Shown here: positions 1-5,666 of the stretch, one piece after another
Numbering within the stretch: the first letter of the stretch is position 1
Layout: the number at the start of each line of letters is the position of its first letter
DNA from: Gammaproteobacteria bacterium
GTDB taxonomy: Bacteria; Pseudomonadota; Gammaproteobacteria; SZUA-229
Assembly: GCA_026998145.1 (NCBI GenBank)
Contig: JALTRC010000079.1
Span: forward strand, 1 to 5,666
Reading direction: 5' to 3'
Length of the DNA: 5,666 nt
Program-made: the position numbers and the translations under genes
Notes under the pieces: model-generated
Database searches by the model: none
What the model was told of the DNA's origin: nothing
What the model saw: the letters and a program-made list of their open reading frames with translations, nothing else

Positions 1-2320
1 GTATGGAATCACGCACATCCCGTGGGTAACGTACATTAATGGGATAACGCTCCAGCCCTTCAACCGACTGGGAAACATTCATGCCGCCCAGAGCGGTGCT
101 AACCACCGTATGCACATCAGCAATATTCAAACCAAAGCGGGCAGCCGCCAGACGGTTCACATCCACAGTCACATAACGACCACCGGCCACCCGTTCCGAA
201 TAGGCAGATGCGGTACCGGGAACCTGTAACACGGCTTTTTCGATTTGCTTGCCTATATCCTGAATCACGCTTAAATCCGCACCCGCCACCTTGATACCCA
301 CCGGGGTTTTAATACCGGTAGCCAGCATATCGATACGGGTTTTAATGGGCATTACCCAGGCATTGGTTAAACCGGGAAACTGAATAAGAGCAGTTAATTC
401 TTTTTTCAGTTTTTCAATGGTCATGCCTTCACGCCATTGGTCATGGGGTTTGAGTTGCACCGTGGTTTCAATCATTGTCAGAGGTGCGGGGTCGGTTGCA
501 GTATCAGCACGACCAATTTTACCAAAGACAGATTTTACCTCCGGTACGCTTTTAATCAGCTTATCGGTTTGTTGCAGAATTTCCTGCGCCTTGCCGATGG
601 AAATACCGGGGAAGGTGGTGGGCATATACATTAAATCACCCTCATCCAGATCCGGCATAAATTCACTGCCCAGCTGAGTGACCGGCCACATGCCTACAAC
701 AACCAGTAAAACAGCAATAGCCAACACCGCTTTTGGCGCATGTAATACCATATCGATAAACGGTTTATAACCGGCCATCAATACCCGGTTAATGGGATTT
801 TTATGTTCCGGGGTAATGTGCCCGCGAATAAAATATCCCATCAGTACCGGCACCAGTGTAATAGATAAACCGGCTGCTACGGCCATGGCAAAGGTTTTAG
901 TGTAAGCCAGTGGCGCAAACAGTTTCCCTTCCTGGGCTTCCAGGGTAAACACCGGCATAAAACTTAAGGTGATAATGACCAGTGAGAAAAACAGGGCCGG
1001 CCCCACTTCCGCTGCCGAGCGAGCAACCAGTTGCCAGCGATTTTCATCGGTCAGCCCCTCATGCTCAATATGCTTGTGCATATTTTCAATCATTACAATG
1101 GCCGCATCCACCATCGCACCGATCGCAATGGCGATACCCCCCAATGACATGATATTGGCATTCATGCCCTGTGAGTGCATGATAATAAAGGCGCCCAGAA
1201 TACCCACTGGCAATGACAGAATCGCCACCAGTGCGGAACGCATGTGAAACAGGAATACGGCGCAGACAATCGCCACCACAATAAATTCTTCCACCAGCTT
1301 GCCGTTTAAGGTGTCCACTGCCCGCTGAATCAGGTGAGATCGATTATAGGTTTCCACGATTTCAACACCATCCGGCAGGCCCTGCTTTAACTCCTCTAAC
1401 TTGGCTTTGACTCCAGCAATGGTTTTCAGGGCATTTTCACCAAAGCGCATCACCACAACACCGCCGACCACTTCACCTTCGCCATTAAGCTCAGCTATGC
1501 CTCGGCGCATTTGCGGCCCTAAACGAATATCAGCCACATCTTCCAGTAACAGGGGCGAGCCGTTTTTATTCACCCCAAGCGGAATTTCACGCAGATCCTG
1601 CTCACCATCAATATAGCCGGTGGCCCGCACCATATATTCCGCCTCACCCATTTCAATAACCGAGCCGCCGGTTTCCTGATTGGCTCGCTTAATGGCCTTT
1701 TTAATTTTTGAAATCGGCAGGTTATAGGCGCGCAGTTTATTGGGATCCAGTACCACCTGATACTGTTTTACCATGCCGCCTAATGTGGCCACTTCTGAAA
1801 CACCGGGCACCGTTTGCAATTCATATTTTAAGAACCAGTCCTGTAATGAACGCAGTTGCGCCAGATCATGCTGGCCGGTGCGGTCCACCAGGGCATATTC
1901 ATACACCCAGCCTACACCAGTAGCATCCGGCCCCAGCGTCGGTTTTGCGGTAGATGGTAGATTACTGGCCACCTGGCTTAAATATTCCAGCACCCGTGAA
2001 CGGGCCCAGTAAGGGTCGGTGCCATCTTCGAAAATAACGTACACATAGGAATCCCCAAAGAAGGAATAGCCTCGCACATTAACCGCCTTGGGCACCGACA
2101 ACATGGCGGTGGTTAATGGATAGGTAACCTGATCCTCCACCACCCGCGGCGCCTGACCGGGATAGGATGTTTTAATAATCACCTGCACATCAGACAGATC
2201 GGGAATGGCATCCAGCGGCGTATTTTTAACGGAATAAATACCCCAGCCGGTTACCATAAAAGTCAGCACCAACACCATAAAACGGTTATTGATTGACCAG
2301 TGAATAATGGAAGAAATCAT
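1..2320 (-). CDS. cusA: CusA-type Cu(I)/Ag(I) efflux RND pump, inner-membrane subunit (3' end outside window)
   Basis: Proton-driven pump of the heavy-metal RND family that exports Cu(I)/Ag(I) through CusB and CusC. The 773 codons present run from the ATG at 2320 off the window edge; E. coli CusA has about 1047 residues, so roughly a quarter is missing. A first membrane helix (about residues 14-31) is followed by a conserved TPLDAIPDLSDVQV segment, a periplasmic porter region to about 340, helices 2-6 (about 345-498), helix 7 (about 530-547) and part of the second porter region. The proton-relay motif GAMVDAAIVMIEN holds D405 and E412. The cleft methionines known in E. coli (M573, M623, M672) correspond to M566, M616 and M665, and M271, M391, M403, M410, M479 and M494 continue the relay. 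CzcA-type Zn/Co/Cd pumps lack this set. The start lies 2 bases after the cusB stop and has a good ribosome site. No frameshift is seen. Confidence 0.97.
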   Translation of the reverse strand, partial: MISSIIHWSINNRFMVLVLTFMVTGWGIYSVKNTPLDAIPDLSDVQVIIKTSYPGQAPRVVEDQVTYPLTTAMLSVPKAVNVRGYSFFGDSYVYVIFEDGTDPYWARSRVLEYLSQVASNLPSTAKPTLGPDATGVGWVYEYALVDRTGQHDLAQLRSLQDWFLKYELQTVPGVSEVATLGGMVKQYQVVLDPNKLRAYNLPISKIKKAIKRANQETGGSVIEMGEAEYMVRATGYIDGEQDLREIPLGVNKNGSPLLLEDVADIRLGPQMRRGIAELNGEGEVVGGVVVMRFGENALKTIAGVKAKLEELKQGLPDGVEIVETYNRSHLIQRAVDTLNGKLVEEFIVVAIVCAVFLFHMRSALVAILSLPVGILGAFIIMHSQGMNANIMSLGGIAIAIGAMVDAAIVMIENMHKHIEHEGLTDENRWQLVARSAAEVGPALFFSLVIITLSFMPVFTLEAQEGKLFAPLAYTKTFAMAVAAGLSITLVPVLMGYFIRGHITPEHKNPINRVLMAGYKPFIDMVLHAPKAVLAIAVLLVVVGMWPVTQLGSEFMPDLDEGDLMYMPTTFPGISIGKAQEILQQTDKLIKSVPEVKSVFGKIGRADTATDPAPLTMIETTVQLKPHDQWREGMTIEKLKKELTALIQFPGLTNAWVMPIKTRIDMLATGIKTPVGIKVAGADLSVIQDIGKQIEKAVLQVPGTASAYSERVAGGRYVTVDVNRLAAARFGLNIADVHTVVSTALGGMNVSQSVEGLERYPINVRYPRDVRDSI

Positions 2321-2322
2321 GC

Positions 2323-3834
2323 TTATTCTCCCTGTTTGCCAATGGCGCTGATTTTATAATCATCACCGACTTTAGTGAGTTCAAACTCAACTTCGTCACC
2401 TACCGCCAGACCTTTTAATGACACACCGTCATTAAGAATAAAGTCCATTGTCATCGGCGGCCATCCCAGCGCATCAATCGCCTCATGCTCAAGGGTCAGC
2501 ATGCCGTGTTCCGGCATCATTGAGATAATTTTGCCCTTGCCCTTTACTGGCATGTCCATGTCTTGCATGGAATCTTTTTCCGGCGCCGGGTCAGACATAC
2601 GGGCCAGGCTGGCTTTCATGCTGGCTTCTGAATCAATCAGGAACTGTGCTGAAGTCACAACTCTTTCGCCGGCTGATACGCCAGATTTAATTTCAATCCA
2701 GTCACCAGACTCCAGACCGGTTACCACTTCACGTTGCGCAAAACGTCCATTGCCTTTGGCAATAATTAAACGCTCTTTTTTACCGGAACGTAATACCGCC
2801 TCACGGGGCACACTCAATACATTGTCTTTGGCGCCTCCGTAAATGGACACATTGGCATACATATTCGGCTTTAACATTTCACCGGGATTATCAAAGCGCA
2901 GACGCACTTTTAAGGTGCGATTTTTCGCATCCAGTTCTGGGTACACATATTCTACGGTACCTTCCCAGGTACGCCCCGGTAAATAGGATAAAGTTACATC
3001 GGCACTCTGGCCTTCTTTTACCCATTCGCTCTGACTTTCAAACACTTCTGCCAATAGCCAGACACTGGATAAATCCGCCAGCGTCATGACCTTGTTCATG
3101 GGTTTGATATACATACCGTCACGCACTAACAGCTTGGACACTATGCCATCCTGTGGCGCATAGATGCTGATGGTCTGGGGAACCTTGCGGTTTTTCTGTA
3201 ATGCGCGAATCTGTTTTTTGCTCACACCTAAAGAAGCCAGCTTATCTTCCGATGCAGAAACCAGACGACGATTAGATGAATTAAGCGCCTGTACATATTC
3301 CTCCATGGCGTTCACCAGCTTGGGGGAATACAGATCAAATAAACGCTGGCCTTTTTTCACCCGATCCCCTTCCACACTCACAGCCAGCTTTTCAATCCAG
3401 CCATCAACTCTTAAGTGCACATGGCTGACTTTAGATTCATCAAAATCCACATAACCCACCGTATCAATTTTGCGCCACAGTTTTCCTTCTTCTACCACGG
3501 CGGTACGCACGCCCAGATTATTTTCTACCGCGGGGGATATTTTAATCACCGGGCCTTTTTCATCACTGGCTTCACTGCCACCATCGTCATAAACCGGAAT
3601 CAGATCCATTCCCATCGGTGATTTACCCGGCTTGTCACGGCGATAATTGGGATCCATGGGAGCAACCCAGTAGAGAACTTTCTTATCCTTTTTGGCCGCC
3701 GTTTGAGCGCCCTGTTCTGAAGCCGCCTGCTGAGACACCGAAGACGGTGCCTGTGACTGGCCCAGATACCAGCCAATGCCAAGGGACACGGCAATTGCAG
3801 CAACCAGCGTAATGGTTTTATTGGAAGCACTCAT
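2323..3834 (-). CDS. cusB: CusB-type periplasmic adaptor with C-terminal CusF-like metal-binding domain
   Basis: Membrane-fusion protein that links the CusA pump to the CusC channel and handles metal itself. The 503 residues begin with a hydrophobic anchor or uncleaved signal (about 8-25, no lipobox Cys). A heavy-metal-binding segment follows (about 53-83, YWVAPMDP then DKPGKSPMGMDL), whose M60, M74 and M76 match the Cu-binding methionines near the E. coli CusB N terminus. Residues about 95-410 are the adaptor core: lipoyl/barrel-sandwich halves around a short helical hairpin (about 165-215), then beta-barrel and membrane-proximal parts ending in FLIDSEASMKASLARM, close to the E. coli C terminus. 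A Met-rich linker (M423, M426, M428) leads to a CusF-like domain (about 430-503) with H450, W458, M461 and M463 at CusF spacing. E. coli CusB has about 407 residues, so the extra length is this domain. The start overlaps the cusC stop by one base. Confidence 0.97.
   Translation of the reverse strand: MSASNKTITLVAAIAVSLGIGWYLGQSQAPSSVSQQAASEQGAQTAAKKDKKVLYWVAPMDPNYRRDKPGKSPMGMDLIPVYDDGGSEASDEKGPVIKISPAVENNLGVRTAVVEEGKLWRKIDTVGYVDFDESKVSHVHLRVDGWIEKLAVSVEGDRVKKGQRLFDLYSPKLVNAMEEYVQALNSSNRRLVSASEDKLASLGVSKKQIRALQKNRKVPQTISIYAPQDGIVSKLLVRDGMYIKPMNKVMTLADLSSVWLLAEVFESQSEWVKEGQSADVTLSYLPGRTWEGTVEYVYPELDAKNRTLKVRLRFDNPGEMLKPNMYANVSIYGGAKDNVLSVPREAVLRSGKKERLIIAKGNGRFAQREVVTGLESGDWIEIKSGVSAGERVVTSAQFLIDSEASMKASLARMSDPAPEKDSMQDMDMPVKGKGKIISMMPEHGMLTLEHEAIDALGWPPMTMDFILNDGVSLKGLAVGDEVEFELTKVGDDYKISAIGKQGE
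2328..2333 (-). promoter_or_regulatory. Ribosome binding site of cusA, inside the end of cusB
   Basis: The minus strand reads AGGGAG, 7 bases before the cusA ATG. It is formed by the last codons of cusB (Q501-G502-E503), so ribosomes finishing cusB sit on the cusA start. This fixes the cusA start at 2320 and points to coupled translation. Confidence 0.85.
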
Positions 3835-5099
3835 TATTTTTCTCCAATCAAATATTGTAATTCTGCAAAGGCCTTGTTGTAGGCCACATCAATTTGCAGA
3901 TCAGATAAACGGGTTTTTAATTCGGTCACACGTGCACGGGTCAGGGTAAAAAAGGACACCACACCACTTTGGTAACCGCTCATGGAAACGTCGGCATTCT
4001 GTTTTGCCTGGGGGAGAACCTTGTCCGCATACAGTTGATGACGATCTTTTAATTTCTGTAAGCGACCTAATACCGCCTGCAAACGTTTGAGCAACTGCCG
4101 CTTAATATCCTGCTGCTGATAACGGGCAGCCTGTAAGCGCTGCTTCTCAGCCGACAGCATTCGATCCTGTTTGTTTTCGGTAAATACGGGGAGATCCAGA
4201 CTCACCATGGCGCTTAAAAAATCTGCACGGCTGGAACCATCTGGGTTATTACCGGAGCGCAGGCCATAGTTCACATCAAAAGCCCATTGGGGGCTGTATT
4301 GCTCATCAGCAATATCCAGTTTTTTCTGCTGATTTACAATCTTTTCACGGATCACAATCAGTTCAGGGTTTTGTTCCAGCCGGGTTTCCAGCTTGGAAAT
4401 GGAGGGAAGCGACGGCAACTGCAAATTTGCCTGATCGACAGCCACGCCATTTTGCAGATTTTCTTCGCCCACCCATTTGGCCAGTTTGGCCTGGGCCACA
4501 ATCAGTTTTGAGCGCGCCTGTTCCAGGCGATCATCCACCAGAGAAATTTCCAGCTCGGCCTGCACCACATCCTGCTGCTGCTGACGGCCAGAAGCATAAA
4601 AAGCCTGGGAAATATCCAGCATCTGTTCAAACAGGCCACGATTTTCCTGAATAATGCGAATCGATTTTTCCTGCAACACCACATCCAGCCAGGCCTGACG
4701 CACTTTCATCAGCACTTCACGCTGGCGCTTATCAGCTCTGGCCAGCTCCATTCGCTGCATGGCCATCATGGCGGCTGACTTATAGGCCAGACTATCACCC
4801 CGAGGCAGCATTTGCTGATAGCCCACAATAACCTGAGTCATTGGCTCCTGTTGCAGATCGAAGCTATCCACCGGCACTGCCTGAGTACCAAACTTGATGC
4901 GCGGGTCAGCCCAGGTATCAGAGGCTTTTGCCTGCTCACTGTAGGCCTGAGCCTGCTGTTTGAAACTTTTATTGACCGTATCTCTTTGCAGAGCCAGTTG
5001 TTCGGCCTCCTGCAAACTTAATCCTGTGGCCGCCCAAAGGGATGCAGGCGCCATGATTAACAGGCCGATTAATAGATTTTTAAATTTTAGAACACTCAT
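3834..5099 (-). CDS. cusC: CusC-like outer-membrane efflux channel, TolC/OEP family
   Basis: Outer-membrane factor of the Cus complex; as a trimer it should form the channel and periplasmic tunnel through which CusA/CusB eject metal. The preferred product has 421 residues. It starts with a Sec signal (FKNLLIGLLIM core, likely cleavage near SLWA-AT at residue 23). The rest is Gln-, Lys- and Leu-rich helical sequence with two OEP-type repeats, including the segment ADPRIKFG...VDSF...EPMTQ...LPRG that is typical of channels paired with metal RND pumps. Heptad-like helices dominate about 100-220 and 325-415. Unlike E. coli CusC it has no lipobox cysteine. The ATG at 5099 was chosen because it opens directly on the signal peptide and has GGGGA 7 bases upstream; the longer frame to 5150 begins at a TTG and would put 17 polar residues before the signal. 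Assignment to Cus rather than another metal rests mainly on the adjacent cusB and cusA. Confidence 0.93.
   Translation of the reverse strand: MSVLKFKNLLIGLLIMAPASLWAATGLSLQEAEQLALQRDTVNKSFKQQAQAYSEQAKASDTWADPRIKFGTQAVPVDSFDLQQEPMTQVIVGYQQMLPRGDSLAYKSAAMMAMQRMELARADKRQREVLMKVRQAWLDVVLQEKSIRIIQENRGLFEQMLDISQAFYASGRQQQQDVVQAELEISLVDDRLEQARSKLIVAQAKLAKWVGEENLQNGVAVDQANLQLPSLPSISKLETRLEQNPELIVIREKIVNQQKKLDIADEQYSPQWAFDVNYGLRSGNNPDGSSRADFLSAMVSLDLPVFTENKQDRMLSAEKQRLQAARYQQQDIKRQLLKRLQAVLGRLQKLKDRHQLYADKVLPQAKQNADVSMSGYQSGVVSFFTLTRARVTELKTRLSDLQIDVAYNKAFAELQYLIGEK
3841..3847 (-). promoter_or_regulatory. Ribosome binding site of cusB, inside the end of cusC
   Basis: The minus strand reads TTGGAGA; its GGAG core ends 7 bases before the cusB ATG at 3834. 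It lies in the last codons of cusC, and the cusC stop and cusB start share one base (TAATG). Together these set the cusB start and suggest translational coupling. Confidence 0.82.
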
Positions 5100-5175
5100 A
5101 CCGATTTCCCCGGTGTAATCCAGACGCAGTAACGCGCCATTTTGACACAATTTCAGATATTGCTGGGAAAAGGAT
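5100..5175 (-). other. Spacer between the small exported gene and cusC
   Basis: These 76 bases hold the cusC ribosome site. I see no GC-rich hairpin followed by a T run on the minus strand, so read-through from the upstream gene into cusC is likely. A separate promoter for cusC cannot be excluded; no convincing -35/-10 pair is visible. Confidence 0.55.
5107..5111 (-). promoter_or_regulatory. Ribosome binding site deciding the cusC start
   Basis: The minus strand reads GGGGA, 7 bases before the ATG at 5099, the same spacing as for cusB and cusA. It favours this ATG over the in-frame TTG at 5150, which has no comparable site before it. Confidence 0.7.
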
Positions 5176-5583
5176 CTAGATTAACAGAAGACTGGTCAGG
5201 CTTATTGGGGGTGGGCTTATCTGACGATATTGCCAGTTTGAATGATTAAGACGAATAAGACTCTGGGAATGATGTAAATCATCAACTACAACGGCCATAA
5301 CTGGCTGGAAGCGCAGTATGTCATCGAGGCTAACAGAAGCAAAACTGCTATCTGTAGACTGATTATCCAGCGAAAGCACGGCTTCGCACAGGGATGGTGG
5401 GCAATGGCATGGCTGGCTGTTTGCCGTGGACATATCGGCCATTGACTGGCTCTGCATCTTTCCCTGCATTGCCGCATGGGCAGGGCTTTGAATACCCAGA
5501 TTCATCCATGACACAACAAACAGTATCAGCACCCAGGCACCAAAACGTTTTGAAATCATCTGTTTGTTGTTGTTAAAAAGCAT
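5176..5583 (-). CDS. Small exported Met/His/Cys-containing protein of unknown family, first gene of the cus operon
   Basis: I do not recognise the family with certainty. The 135 residues start with a Sec signal (basic SKR, hydrophobic WVLILFVVSWMNLG, likely cleavage after SPAHA at residue 37). The mature part of about 98 residues opens with a Met-rich stretch (M39, M43, M48, M51), then CHCPPSLC with C59, H60, C61 and C66, later H104, H105 and H114, and ends with a PPP-containing hydrophobic tail. Such residues suit Cu(I)/Ag(I) binding, and small secreted proteins of this general make-up, some annotated as CopL-like, occur beside bacterial copper genes; both links are inferences. It lies 76 bases before cusC on the same strand with no terminator between. 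The ATG at 5583 lacks a clear Shine-Dalgarno; ATG at 5559 (residue 9) would also leave the signal intact and is no better supported. A role as periplasmic metal buffer or sensor accessory is possible but unproven. Confidence 0.72.
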   Translation of the reverse strand: MLFNNNKQMISKRFGAWVLILFVVSWMNLGIQSPAHAAMQGKMQSQSMADMSTANSQPCHCPPSLCEAVLSLDNQSTDSSFASVSLDDILRFQPVMAVVVDDLHHSQSLIRLNHSNWQYRQISPPPISLTSLLLI

Positions 5584-5666
5584 TGTTTGCCATTATTTTG
5601 TCGGTTATTCGGCTGATGTGACTGCATAAATACGCTTGAGTTCACACTATTTTACATAAATTCCCG
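5584..5666 (-). promoter_or_regulatory. Upstream region likely to carry the operon promoter
   Basis: This AT-rich 83-base stretch precedes the first gene and must hold or adjoin its promoter if transcription starts here. Two weak -10 candidates are visible on the minus strand: TAAAAT (5654-5649), whose -35 would fall outside the window, and AATAAT (5597-5592), with GTCACA (5622-5617) placed 19 bases upstream. A 19-base spacer is typical of MerR-family metal promoters, but the spacer here lacks the expected inverted repeat, and a start there would leave almost no leader. No operator is identified with confidence. Confidence 0.3.

Noticed and set aside
417..2012. Several plus-strand open frames of 65-92 codons
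   Set aside because: All are antisense to cusA, whose frame is continuous and conserved; their translations are Ser/Pro/Arg/Ile-rich shadows.
1..2320. Assignment as CzcA (Zn/Co/Cd) rather than CusA
   Set aside because: The cleft methionines M566, M616 and M665, the GAMVDAA motif and the adjacent CusB with a CusF domain all indicate the Cu(I)/Ag(I) branch.
2375..2842. Plus-strand open frame of 155 codons
   Set aside because: It lies antisense inside cusB, whose protein is clearly conserved across its length; the plus-strand translation shows no domain or plausible start signal.
5100..5150. Longer cusC start adding 17 residues
   Set aside because: The initiator would be TTG, there is no ribosome site before it, and the signal peptide would no longer be N-terminal; the ATG at 5099 with GGGGA fits better.
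5138..5155. ATTTTGACACAATTT, loosely like part of a CusR/PcoR box or a -35 element
   Set aside because: There is no matching second half, and the TTGACA-like element on the plus strand points away from all genes; too weak to call.
5573..5593. Six-codon leader-like frame (MANNAF) overlapping the start of the small exported gene
   Set aside because: It is too short to separate from chance and has no ribosome site, no attenuator hairpin and no metal-related codons.
5617..5646. TGTGA and TCACA halves resembling a CRP site
   Set aside because: The halves are separated by 20 bases instead of 6, so this is not a CRP operator; a pair of 5-base arms in AT-rich DNA can arise by chance.

Overview
The window holds one operon-like block on the minus strand: a small exported protein of unknown family, then cusC, cusB and cusA of a Cus-type copper/silver efflux pump. 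The coding style (moderate GC, frequent TTA leucine and AAA lysine codons, Shine-Dalgarno sites before the pump genes) and the protein sequences point to a gammaproteobacterium, perhaps a marine or environmental one. That placement is an inference from general similarity and is not firm.

Layout, read in the direction of transcription (from high to low coordinates). Positions 5666-5584 are an 83-base upstream region that probably carries the promoter. Positions 5583-5176 encode a 135-residue exported protein with a Met-rich, CHC(x4)C-containing mature part. After a 76-base spacer without an obvious terminator come cusC (5099-3834, outer-membrane channel of the TolC family), cusB (3834-2323, periplasmic adaptor) and cusA (2320 to beyond position 1, inner-membrane RND pump; 773 codons are in the window and roughly 270 more are expected). 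cusC and cusB overlap by one base (TAATG) and cusB and cusA are 2 bases apart, so the three pump genes are almost certainly translated from one message. All genes are on the minus strand; the plus-strand reading frames are shadows.

How the parts work together: CusA, driven by protons, takes Cu(I) or Ag(I) through a methionine path to its periplasmic cleft; CusB bridges CusA to the CusC channel; CusC carries the ion across the outer membrane. In E. coli a separate chaperone, CusF, delivers the metal. Here no separate cusF lies between cusC and cusB; instead a complete CusF-like domain, with all four metal ligands (H450, W458, M461, M463), is fused to the C terminus of CusB, while the N terminus of CusB carries a second metal-binding segment (M60, M74, M76). 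Nearly all of the CusA methionine relay is kept, which supports Cu/Ag rather than Zn/Co/Cd as substrate.

This is a recognisable metal-efflux system, not a new one. The least understood part is the small exported protein at the head of the operon. No regulator (such as CusR/CusS or a MerR-type CueR), RNA gene, mobile element, repeat array or CRISPR is visible in the window.
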